In this document: piece after piece, positions 12,960 through 22,324 of the stretch
How positions within the stretch are numbered: the first letter of the stretch is position 1
Layout of the letters: every line of letters begins with the position of its first letter
Source: Flammula alnicola
Lineage: Eukaryota > Basidiomycota > Agaricomycetes > Agaricales > Strophariaceae
Assembly: GCA_015499995.1 (NCBI GenBank)
Contig: JADNRV010000092.1
Span: forward strand, 62,001 to 126,000
Reading direction: 5' to 3'
DNA: 64,000 nt
Notes under the pieces: model-generated
Databases searched by the model: none
What the model was told of the DNA's origin: nothing
The model's input: the letters and a program-made list of their open reading frames with translations, nothing else
Translations under genes and position numbers: made by a program

Positions 12960-13240
12960 TTATGAGATGCTGTTCGTAGTGGTGACTATCCAGGTCCAGT
13001 GGAGTTCGTTGAACGTGGGGTCCAAGTTACAGAGGCTAATGTGCTGTGTCTGGACTTGGACTGTATGATAAGGTGACTCGACCTCTGGCAGTTCGCGGTT
13101 AAAGAACATATTCCAGTTCGGGGATCGTTCAGGGCACAGAGCGTGCCTGCCCAATTGGGAAGGACCCCAGCCACCGGCTGGCGGCAGCTTTTTAGCCTTT
13201 TTGACCAGCGTCTCGACTTCCTCTATCGAACTTAGGCTAA
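12960..13240 (-). CDS. Unassigned coding-like exon fragment between VPS15 and the MYND gene
   Basis: A minus-strand open frame of about 90 codons ends at TAA (12960-12962), 28 bp upstream of the VPS15 start. A plausible acceptor (ATCCATAG) precedes SSIEEVETLVKKAKKLPP. The rest is mixed in composition (SPNWNMFFNRELPEVESP, DPTFNELHWTWIV) and looks like a real C-terminal exon more than random sequence. I found no upstream exon that joins to it, and the neighbouring MYND reading frame stops at 13545 first. It could be a last exon of the MYND gene under another splice plan, or a relic. I do not recognise it. Confidence 0.3.
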
Positions 13241-13544
13241 CTATGGATGATTGAAATTTGAGTAAATATGTTTTCTTTTCAACGACTCAAAATTATCGAA
13301 AATAAAGTGCCTAGATGATGGTATTCAGAAAAAGGTTTGTCACTTTCATCTGAAAATTGCAGTACTACGGGCAGACAAGCATAATGTAATACAATCGGCA
13401 GATACACAGTCCACTCTGGATTTCTTCGCTAATCATGAACAAGGCTATGGGAGACACTGAGGAAATTTTCACTCTGGTAATGCCCCGAGCGTCTATGATC
13501 AGAAGAAGAATGGTGATAAATGTTGAACATGAGATCATACACCT

Positions 13545-14676
13545 TCAAAGCTTCATGAGTAACCTGTAAACTGATTCTCGGGTCACTTTGGACATCATCA
13601 TCGTCATGACGTGCCGAACATAGGGCACCGACGTAAAGTACGCTCCGGCCGTACACATGAGAATCCCTTTATCTTCTTCCTTCATGTCGATGCGCAGCAT
13701 AAGCTCGTTTTTAGTGTCGAGCCGAATGTGCATGTTTATAAGCATAAATCCGAGAATAAGTCTAGTTGCTCCAAACAAGTCTCGAGTTTGTTGGTCCCAC
13801 CCCCAGCATCAGGCATAGCTGGAATAGTCAATGACTTGTTTTCTCTCACGATGTCCATAGCGCACTGAGATATACAGAACATCTTCACTGCCGAATACGC
13901 TGATCGAGTCGAGACGTTTAGGAATTCAACGAAGCCCACAGGACACACAGCATCGCCGTTGTTATCAGCGACCATCCGACCAACAGCGAAGTTGCTTTCT
14001 AGCTCAGACAACGATGTCAATCCCGGAGCTTCCGGGACACCAGGTGAAGTGGATGAAGTTAAGGAGATGAGCTGTAACATCTCTTGCATTGGGTTTGCAT
14101 CGATAACAGCATTACGATGCCAGAGGTTTCTGAAAGCGTCGATATCCGTGGGCTCAATCCCCAGGTTTATGCGAGCCATGAAAAGCTCGTCTAATGAAGG
14201 ATGGTTCAGCAGATCGAATTCAGTGCGACACAGACTTGGATGCAGAGATTGAATAGTTCGTTAGCGCAGAAGTACTGCATCCACCTCATAATCTTCGAGG
14301 ATCCGACTTCCTCCATCGGTGAGCAATGATGTTTATGTTGAGGCCTGTAAATGTGTAAAATTATTTCAGCCTTTGCTTCACTCGGTACTCACCAATCTTC
14401 CCTTTGACACTGGAGGATAAGTTCATAGTAAGGAACATGAAAGTATACGGCGCTTACCTCCTTGGAGCAATACCACATGGCTGTGCACTTCAAAATATAG
14501 AGTTAAACGCACATTACCAGCAATAGAAAGAGAGAGAGAGTCCGAGGTATACTATAACTCACTCGCGTACATCTCTTCACTTCACGGTATGTATCCAGAC
14601 ACGATAACTCTCGTCGAGCGATTTTGATATCCTTCTTCGATGGATTGGAGATGTGTGATTTTGTCGAGGTAGACAT
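13545..14676 (-). CDS. MYND-type zinc finger protein of a basidiomycete family
   Basis: The ATG at 14674-14676 opens MSTSTKSHISNPSKKD. The MYND finger is assembled from four small exons: VKRCTRC / TAMWYCSKE / CQREDW / PQHKHHC, giving CxxC...CxxxC...HxxxHHC, a complete zinc-ligand set. After it come a helical region (IMRWMQYFCANELFNLCIQV) and motifs of the agaricomycete MYND family: FDLLNHPSLDELFMARINLG, EPTDIDAFRNLWHR, INMHIRLDTKN, ending SKVTRESVYRLLMKL. MYND fingers usually bind proline-rich partners in transcriptional regulators; the role here is unknown. Two single-base gaps are needed: at 14216-14222 (CTGAATTCG should read CTGAATTTCG) and, less surely, near 13785-13795 (TGTTTGG to TGTTTTGG). 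Both lie in T runs and match a window-wide pattern of undercalled runs. The C-terminus could differ if that reading is wrong. Confidence 0.72.
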
Positions 14677-15561
14677 GCCTAATTATACAAAAGAATCAAA
14701 AATATCCAGGACGATAAATCGAGGAGCCTTGTCGCTACACACCTTGGGATTATGTAATATGGACCCACATTGTGTACGAACCGGACCTAAGTATGGGCAA
14801 GACGAAGCGATCTCAAAAAGTTGAGAATACTCTCAAGAATCTTAAACGTAATGAGTGGAAATAAATAAATACTTAATACATGTTCTCTACTTGAAAGAAA
14901 GCTTAGGGTATCCTAGGATAAACGGAAACAGTGGTAAGTATTTAGCGGTAATGGCGAACCTAAAGACGTCACGCCATCGTCAGGATCGCCTTTACTGGCA
15001 CTCAGCAGTATGACAACATACCTGAATTCCGTTGAGGACTTCAATGTCGTATTCATCACCCTTTACAAATTTGTCGACACCGTAGCTTTTGACGCGGGCT
15101 TTCTCCCACCTTGATTAATAACGTCATGAGAATATTTCTACAATCTGTCATATGAAGAAACATACTCATCAGTAGTCGGGATCACTCCGTCAAAGATTTT
15201 ACGGCCTTCCTCTTGAATCTTCTTGCTTGGCAAAAGATCTAGCGATATTCCGTCGAGGAAGTGCGCGAAATGGAAGACTCCCAGTCGACGAAGGGAAACC
15301 TGATCTTGTGGAGGTCGAACAACTGCAAAGAAGATGAGCGAACACAGTTCACTATCAAAAAGAGCGAATTAACAGACCTCTGTGCATAGTGCCTTTCAGA
15401 ATGCCCCCGCTCATGAAGGAGAGCTCATCACCAATATTGATGACATATGCGCCATCTTTGTGTTGGACGTACCGCCACACGTTGTCGGGCATCAGCACCT
15501 GGAGCGCAGTGATAGGTTGAGAAATTAGAGAACTAATGCTGTTGAAATCGGTATGGCCACT

Positions 15562-15575
15562 AAGCATCACTCCGT
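15562..15575. repeat. LINE target-site duplication, left copy
   Basis: AAGCATCACTCCGT, identical to 21383-21396 on the far side of the poly(A) tail. It is part of the oxygenase coding sequence. Confidence 0.93.
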
Positions 15576-18500
15576 CCTATTCACACCAGCCGCATTAAAC
15601 TCAGCGAGTCGACTCATAGAACTACTCGCGGACTATGGGATGGAAATGATGCTAGAAAAGGGAGTACCCACCCTACAACACATGAGATCGAAGCGCTACT
15701 CACGACCAGATAATGTCTTCTGCACTAGCACACTAACGAACGCGGTAATGAGATGCGAAGTGGACCCAAGGGCGCGCCCGACAAAGACAGACCATTTTCC
15801 GATCATCACAATACTCGACCTACCTCAAAATAGGGTGCTACCAAAACCGGCGTACGACTTCCGGATGGCAGACTGGGAAGATTTCCGAGAAAATCTGGAA
15901 ATCCGGCTCGCGGAAATTCCAGAGCCCGCCCCATTACTAACCGATGATACTTTCCAACAGGCAGTCGCCGACCTCACTGGGGTAATCCAGGACACCATAC
16001 GAACCAGAATCAAAATCAAAAAGCCGAGCCCGCAGTCGAAGCGGTGGTGGAACAGCGAATTGTCCGCAATAAAGAAACAAGTGAACAAGCTGAGTACTGA
16101 ATCATACCGTTACCGAGCGGTCGAGGATCACCCAAGCCATAGAGCCCTCCAACGACTACGAAATCAATACGGCGACGCCATCATCAAGGCCAAAAGACAA
16201 CACTGGGAAGATTTCCTCGAGGAGGCAACTGCAGACGACATATGGACAGCAAACAAATATGTAAAAGAACCGGCTGGCGACGGCGGAAACCCACGTATCC
16301 CGACACTGAAGGTAATAGGCCCCGACGGATTCGCGAGGGAAATCAATACCAACGACGGAAAAGCGAAAGCCTTCGCGGAATCTTTCTTCCTGAAACCACC
16401 ACCAACCTCGAGCGTCCCAGAAAACTTCGAATACCCAGATCCACTACCGGACCCACCTGCCATCTCGGCGCTAGACTGTCCACGGTCCGGGCCGGGCCAG
16501 GGCCGGGGTGTTTTTGGTGGCCCTGGCCCTGGCCCTCCGGGGCCGGGTCAGCTTGTGTTGACCCTGGCCCTGGCCCATGTTGGCCCCGGGCCAGGAGGGT
16601 CGGGCCAGGGTCGGGTCGGGCCGGCCCCGGGCCAGCGGTTTGCAGTGAGCAACGCTCGGCATTTGCCGAAACAAACGGCAGGCACGTCGCCACCGGCAAT
16701 TCGAAGTCAACGTCCGCCTTTGCACTCTCCCCCATCCGACATCCCAAACACACCCACCACCATCTCCACACCATCAACGAGGCGATGAAGATGCGACGAC
16801 GCCAACGCGATGGACACGGCGGGTGGAATGGCGGGTGCAGCGACGACGCGACGAGGCCGCAGGTGGAATGGCGGATGCAGCGACGACGCGATAAGGCCGC
16901 GGGTGCGCAATGACAACGCGGATGCAACGGGCGACGAGAAGCAGCAGTAGCAACTGCTGCTTCTGTCTCGATGCAGCGACGACGATGCCACCATGACGCG
17001 GGTGCATCGATGCCACGACACCACGGATGCCACGACGAGGCCATGACGACGCGGACGCAACAGGCCACGTCGGACGAGGAGCAGTAGTAGCGACTGCTGC
17101 TGCTGCTGTCTCGATGCCACGACGCGGACGTGCAACGACGATGTGGACGCAACGGGCGACGAGGAGCAGCAACTGCTGCTCCTATCTCGATGCCACGCTG
17201 ATACCACGACGCACGCGGGTGTGCAACGACAACGCGGACGCAACGGGCGAGGACGAAGCCACGATGACGCAGGTTGCAACGGCGGGTACGTCGATGCCAC
17301 AACGCCGGGTGTGCAACGACAACGCGGACTCAACGGGGCGACAAGCAGCAGCAGTAGCAACTGCTGCTGCCTCGACATGACCACCGACGACGCGGACGCA
17401 ACGGGCGAGGACGAAGCCACGACGACGCGGGTTCCAACGGCGGGTGCGTCGATGCCACAACGCCGGGTGTGCAGCAACGTCGCAGACTCGATGGGCGACG
17501 AGCAGCAGCAGTAGCAACTGCTGCTGCTGTCTCGACATGACCACCGACGACGCGGACGCAACGGGCGACGACAAAGCCACGACGACGCGGGTGTGCAACG
17601 ACGACGAGCAGTACGACGAAGCCACGATGACGCGGGTGTGCAACGGGCGACGACGAAGCCACGACGACGCGAGTGTGCAATGACGACGCGGGTGTGCAGC
17701 GACGACGCGGACGCAATCCGTGACGAGGAGCAGCAGCAGCAGCAGATCGCCTCCGATCTCCTTCGCTAGTACTGCCTGCTCCACCCTCTCCCTACCACCC
17801 TTGCCTCCGTCAGTTCCGCTGCTGCTGCCTCGCCAAGCTGCGTCTTTCGCCCTTGGCACCTCCACCCATGCACCTCGATGCTGGTACCACAACCTGCGCC
17901 GCTCATCGACCACCATGCGAGCGATGCACCACATTCTTAGATGCCACCTGCCATAAGATTTACACCCATACGTAGACACCTATTACATCTTCTATTATTT
18001 CTTCATGTACTTTGATATAATTAATTACATATTATACATTCTACCCAAGAGTCTTTTCTGATTCAAATTTCCTTTGTGTAATCTCAAATTTGAACCCAAA
18101 AAAAGAGGGCCAACTCGGGCCAGCCCCGGGCCGACCCTGAGGGCCAAAGATGTTAGGCGCTGGCCCTGGCCCTGTGAGGGCCGGGCCAGTAGTAGATGGA
18201 GGTGGCCCTGGCCCCTGGCCCTCCGGGGTCGGGTCAGGGCCGGCCCCGGGCCAACCGGGCCAGGCCCGGACCATGGACAGTCTACATCTCGCCCAGCCAA
18301 ATAGAGACCCAAGTCGGCAGACTTTCACCCTTCAAAGCATGCGGACCTGACGAAATCCCAAATATTGTCCTACAAAAATCATACGACTTGATCGCTGACC
18401 ATCTCTTACATATATTTCAGGCAATCTTCAAACTTCGAACATACTATGCACCATGGAAGGAATTCACCACCGTTGTGCTCCGCAAACCAGGAAAACCAAG

Positions 18501-20874
18501 TTACGAGGTGCCGAAGGCCTACAGACCAATCGCTCTCCTATGCACGATAGCAAAAGTACTGACGGCAATCGTCGCCGAGGACATAAGCAGACTTGTCGAG
18601 AAACACCAGCTACTGCCCACCACCCATTTCGGAGGACGACCAGGACGGACAACCACCGACGCACTACACTACCTCGTCAACAGAATAAAGAAAGCATGGC
18701 GAAGTGGAAAGGTCGCCTTGATTCTATTCCTCGACGTCGAAGGCGCCTTCCCGAACGCGGTGACAGACCAGCTCATTCATAACCTACGGAAACGACGGAT
18801 CCCTGAAGCATATGTAGACCTCATACGCCGACTTCTGGAAGAAAGAAAAACTCGACTAAAGTTCGACGACTTCATATCAACGCTGATAGATATCATCAAT
18901 GGCATCGGACAGGGGGACCCACTCTCTATGATCCTCTACATAATATACAACGCTGACCTACTCGAATCCATAGCCAGGCTACAAGACGAAGACGCAGTGG
19001 GATACGTCGACGACGCCATAGCCATCGCTATCGGAGAAGATTTCAACGAGACGACAAGAATGCTAGAAAACATCATGGAGAGAGAAGAGGGCGGATTCGA
19101 CTGGAGCACCTCGCACAACTCGCGATACGAAATCAGTAAACTCGCAATACTTCACGCCAGCCAACGAACCCAACCGGACCCGGAAAACCAGAGAAAGAGG
19201 ATACCGCTCGACCGACCATCTCTCGTCCTACGCGGAAAAACCGTCAAGGAGGTCCAAAGCTTCAAATACCTAGGAGTCCACATTGATTCGCAACTCAGAT
19301 GGACAGTACAAGCACAAAAGGGAGTCGCAAATGCTACGCAATGGACAATGCAATATCGTCGGCTCACGAAAATATCTACAGGCATCAACTCCAAACTCAT
19401 GCGACTACTCTACATATCGGTTGCCCTACCCAAGATGACGTATGCCCTCGACGTATGGTACACCCCGCCTACCAAGCCAATAGGCAAAAAGCGCAACATA
19501 GGATCAGTGGGTGTACTACGGCAAATGCAGAAGCTACAGAGAACGGCTCTACTGGCAATCGTCGGCGGAATGAAGACGACACCAAATGACTTACTAAATG
19601 CCCACGCAGGCGTCTACCCGATGGAACTAACACTGCTGAGAATCTGCCACAGAGCAGCTGTTCGTCTCTGTACCCTTCCAGATACTCACCCTCTCCACCA
19701 GATAACCCATGCAGCTGCACGGACACCGCCTAAGAAGCACCAAGGACCAATCGACAACGCCATACGAATCTTCAAACTCAAACCAAGCAAGTTCGAAACC
19801 ATCGCACCCGACACAACTCCTCCTACATATGTCCCTCGCTTCAAGACGTTCATCGCAGACACACGCAAAGACTCAATGGAAAAGGAAGCAGCCGACACAG
19901 CAGACTATCGGATATACACAGACGGATCCGGCTACGAGGAAAACGCAGGCGCCGCCGCAGTCATGTACAAGAAAGGAGACGACGAACCGGTGGCATCCCT
20001 CCAACACCACCTAGGCCAACTCACCAAACATACCAACTATGAAGCAGAGGCTGTCGGAGCCATACTAGCTACGTGGTTAATCCGTAAACTACCTGATCTG
20101 ACGAGACTCGCAATCGCCATATACACAGACAGCCAGGCCTTCATAAAATCAACCCGGAAGCGAGAGGCGAAATCGGGTCACTACCTGGTGGCCATATTCC
20201 GAGCGGCGGCAGACGACTTATCCTGCCGACTCCAACTGAGATGGATATCAGCACATAGCGAAGTCGGCGGTAACGAAAAAGCAGACGAATTAGCGAAGGA
20301 GGCGGCACAAGGCGAGTCCAGCTCTATCGAAGAACTACCCCCATCACTGCACAAACCTCTCCCCCTTAGCGCGACAGCCAGGAAGCAAGCTTACACGTCA
20401 AAAGTAAAGAAAATGTGGAACACTCAATGGCAAGACTCCCCTCGACGCGCAAGGATGGAACAAATCGACCAAGAATTCCCGTTCAACAAATTCCGAAAGA
20501 TCCAAAGTACACTAACGAGATCACAAAGCAGCCTCCTTATGCAGCTACGAAGTGGACACATACCCCTAAACGCCCACCTCTTTCGACTGAAGCGCGTAGC
20601 AACCAACAAATGTCAGGCATGTATCACACAGCAAGGGACGCCAGCAGTGGAGACAGTCCCTCACTACCTATTCGAATGCCCAGCTTACGGTGAAGAACGT
20701 CACGACCTCGACCAAACGCTAGGACGACACAGCAGGGATCTGGCTGCCATTATGTCCAACAGGAAGGGCATACAAGAAATTCTCAAATATGTCAGCCGAA
20801 CAAAACGACTCAAGGAAACATTCGGTGACGTTGCTCGATACCTGCCTACAGATGATCCAGACGACTATCAGTAA
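15576..20874 (+). CDS. LINE endonuclease(C-term)-reverse transcriptase-RNase H polyprotein, 5' truncated, interrupted by a nested element
   Basis: The reading frame is open from the left LINE boundary to 16467 and resumes in the same frame at 18292, running to the TAA at 20872-20874. Part 1 holds the end of the endonuclease (KRYSRPDNVFC, TKTDHFPIITIL) and the linker before the RT. Part 2 holds RT motifs KACGPDEIPN, YRPIALLCTIAKVL, ILFLDVEGAFPNAV, NGIGQGDPLS and the active-site YVDD (VGYVDDAIA), then RNase H with its acidic and His residues (YRIYTDGSG, YEAEAVGA, YTDSQA, SAHSEVGGNEKADELA), then a CxxC...H...C cluster (CQAC...HYLFEC). No in-frame stop or frameshift occurs in roughly 3.4 kb of coding sequence outside the nested insertion, so the copy is young. 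It cannot make a complete protein because the N-terminus is missing and the nested element interrupts it. Confidence 0.9.
16461..16467. repeat. Target-site duplication of nested element, left copy
   Basis: CATCTCG, repeated at 18285-18291. The LINE reading frame continues correctly only if one copy is removed with the element, which supports this duplication. With the next bases (GC versus CC) an imperfect 8-9 bp duplication is possible. Confidence 0.75.
16472..16493 (+). repeat. Left terminal inverted repeat of nested element
   Basis: 22 bp matching the reverse complement of 18263-18284 at 21 positions (C versus T at position 12). Two to four extra bases (GCGC) separate it from the left target-site copy. 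Confidence 0.85.
16494..16645. repeat. Left subterminal GGGCC / GGCCCTGGCCC array
   Basis: Tightly packed overlapping GGGCC, GGCCCTGGCCC and CCCGGGCC motifs in both orientations. A matching array lies at 18110-18262. Arrays of this kind near transposon ends commonly serve as transposase binding sites; that role is inferred. Confidence 0.7.
16780..17750. repeat. GC-rich minisatellite core with CAG/CTG hairpins
   Basis: Degenerate tandem units built from GACGACGCGGGTGTGCAACG, GCGGACGCAACGGGCGACGA and AAGCCACGACGACGC. At irregular intervals (near 16940, 17085, 17170, 17346 and 17506) an inverted CAGCAG...CTGCTG block occurs, e.g. AGCAGCAGTAGCAACTGCTG, able to form a hairpin. Spacing of these blocks is about 80-180 bp, suggesting an 80-90 bp unit and its double. 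No gene is supported here. Confidence 0.75.
18110..18262. repeat. Right subterminal GGGCC / GGCCCTGGCCC array
   Basis: Counterpart of the left array, with the same overlapping GGGCC, CCCCGGGCC and GGCCCTGGCCC motifs, running up to the right inverted repeat. Confidence 0.7.
18263..18284 (-). repeat. Right terminal inverted repeat of nested element
   Basis: Reverse complement begins TAGACTGTCCATGGTCCGGG, pairing with 16472-16493 with one mismatch. Immediately followed by the CATCTCG target-site copy. Confidence 0.85.
18285..18291. repeat. Target-site duplication of nested element, right copy
   Basis: CATCTCG, matching 16461-16467. The LINE coding frame resumes directly after it. Confidence 0.75.
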
Positions 20875-21382
20875 CAATACATCTCTTACAGATACTACTA
20901 CTTCAGAACCACCCGAAGAGACAAAGCCCTAATGTGAACACGCCTAACAAAACCCAAAACACACACAAAACACCCGCTTCACGATGACTCGTCATCTTTC
21001 ATCATGGATAACACCACAGCTACTACGAACACAGATGATCTACAAATAAACACAACAACATATAAAACGGATCGACGCATCGTGCCTACCACAAGATTGG
21101 TCGGGTACGCAAGAGAGAACAACAGCACAACGACAATCCAACACAGTCCCCAAGCAACGTCACACCACCGTACGATCTAAACGACGTACCCCAAAACAGC
21201 GTTTCCGTGCTGGGTCCAATGGGGAGCGAGCACCCGAGGTGCGCCTCAAAGGATGCATGGGGTAGTCAGGGAGTCCAGCGGAAATGGCATTAGGAGCCAG
21301 AGGGGTAGCGTACACAGTAGATACGTCCAACATAAGGCCTCGCCTCAGCGGACAATAAAATGATTCAAAAAAAAAAAAAAAA
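20875..21382 (+). other. LINE 3' untranslated region with poly(A) signal and tail
   Basis: Non-coding, A/C-rich sequence after the LINE stop codon. An AATAAA signal lies at 21354-21359, and an uninterrupted A run spans 21367-21384 (the last two A may belong to the target site). These are the normal 3' features of a retrotransposed transcript. Confidence 0.88.
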
Positions 21383-21396
21383 AAGCATCACTCCGT
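21383..21396. repeat. LINE target-site duplication, right copy
   Basis: AAGCATCACTCCGT directly after the A tail. The oxygenase reading frame continues through it on the minus strand. Confidence 0.93.
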
Positions 21397-22324
21397 TGGT
21401 TTTGCTTGCTTCATCTGTAGTTAGAGGATCGTAGATCATATATCTCAGCATCTATTCGATTCAGCACAGCGCATTTTTTTGGGGAGACAATAGCAAAGAC
21501 GTACATCATCTCCCTTCCGCCCATCCTCTGTCTGATGAAGGCGCCATAGATAGCCTTCTTCAAGACCGAGCACACCGTCAATAAGTGTTGTGACGCGTTT
21601 GAGAACCTTGGAGCGTGTTTCCTGAAAGTCGTTTAGACAGCTTGTCGCGAGAGCCGACGAAATTCCATAATACACACCTCATAGAAGGCTTTTACTTCTT
21701 CGATATGAGGTTGGAGGGCTAACGGATGCCGTGTTGGTGGATCAATCCTGAAAGCACTTCAGAGGACCGGTTTAAGATGGGGCAGTCATGACCAACTCAC
21801 TGGTTTTGATAAAAGTTGTACTGCTCAATTCTATCCCGCACCCCATCCTTAAGCTCCCAGTAATTTTGAAGCTAAGAAGAGAATGAGTGCGACAAGAAAG
21901 CAGACTGAGTTCTTCAGCATACCTTGTACCCTCTGAATAGGCCCTCCTCCTTGATAGGTGCGCGATGGCGCTCCTTCTCTTCTCTTGGAACCTGGTCGAA
22001 AGCAATTTCACCAAGTGCAAACTGGCGATTTATCTGAGTGTTGTGAGTTTAACCATCATGGAGCAAAAGAGGGCCGTTTCTTACCGTTTCGGGTGATATG
22101 CCGTGACCAACAACGTAGAAGAAACCATCACGTTCAAGCGCAGTCCGAACGGTGTCGATGAGCTCTTGTCGATGAGTATCATACTTAGATAGATCGACGG
22201 TCAGGATGTCTGCCCATTCGATCTTTTCCTTGGTTACTGGAGGGGCCTTCCATACGGGGAGCTCGAGAGGTGACTTGACGTTTAGGGTGCCATTCTGAAC
22301 GCTGGATTCGACGGCGGTGGACAT

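Larger units (their letters stand above)
16468..18284. mobile_element. Non-autonomous DNA transposon, hAT-like, nested in the LINE
   Basis: About 1.82 kb inserted into the LINE frame. The ends are inverted repeats (TAGACTGTCCACGGTCCGGG at the left, the complement of the right end differing at one base in 22). Inside each end lie roughly 150-170 bp of repeated GGGCC/GGCCCTGGCCC motifs, then a GC-rich minisatellite core. A TAG-starting inverted repeat with a TGTCC core, subterminal GGGCC-type repeats and a 7-8 bp duplication resemble hAT superfamily ends (known family features; superfamily is inference). No transposase is encoded: the long open frames inside (up to about 320 codons) are low-complexity readings of the satellite. 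It would need a transposase supplied elsewhere. Confidence 0.78.
15576..21382 (+). mobile_element. 5'-truncated non-LTR retrotransposon (LINE, Tad/I-like) with nested DNA transposon
   Basis: It is bounded by a perfect 14 bp duplication and ends in an A run of about 18. Its 5' end falls inside the endonuclease coding region, so the promoter, any ORF1 and most of the endonuclease are absent, as expected when target-primed reverse transcription stops early. Element sequence totals about 3,980 bp once the nested 1.8 kb element is excluded. Coding content is endonuclease C-terminus, reverse transcriptase, RNase H and a C-terminal Cys/His motif. The apurinic-type endonuclease and RNase H together point to the I/Tad superfamily; the exact clade needs a phylogeny. 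It lies antisense to the host oxygenase gene. Confidence 0.93.
14942..22324 (-). pseudogene. 2-oxoglutarate/Fe(II) oxygenase (isopenicillin N synthase-like) disrupted by a LINE
   Basis: The N-terminal half lies at 21397-22324 and the C-terminal half at 14942-15575; between them sits a 5.8 kb retrotransposon. Recognisable parts: the DIOX_N domain (VDLSKYDTHRQELIDTVRTA, ERDGFFYVVGHGISPETV; EIAFDQVPREEKE), then the jelly-roll core with the iron ligands HTD (LSGHTDFNSISSL) and the distal His (GGILKGTMHRVVRPP), ending near VKSYGVDKFVKGDEYD and a TAA at 14942-14944. The family couples oxidation of a substrate to 2-oxoglutarate decarboxylation; substrate unknown. Removing the insert plus one copy of the 14 bp duplication restores an uninterrupted frame across the junction, three codons before the HTD motif. 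Both halves look undamaged otherwise, so the insertion is recent. The LINE lies antisense to the gene, and a full transcript would carry 5.8 kb of insert inside an exon, so normal protein is unlikely. Confidence 0.88.

Noticed and set aside
16343..17979. Minus-strand open frames of 265-319 codons in the nested element
   Set aside because: They are Arg/Ser/His/Val low-complexity readings of the GC-rich minisatellite, open in several frames at once, with no domain.
16470..18286. Nested element as a mariner-type insertion with TA duplication
   Set aside because: A TA flanks both ends of GACTGTCC, but the LINE frame is restored only if the longer CATCTCG copy is removed, so TA is part of the inverted repeat.
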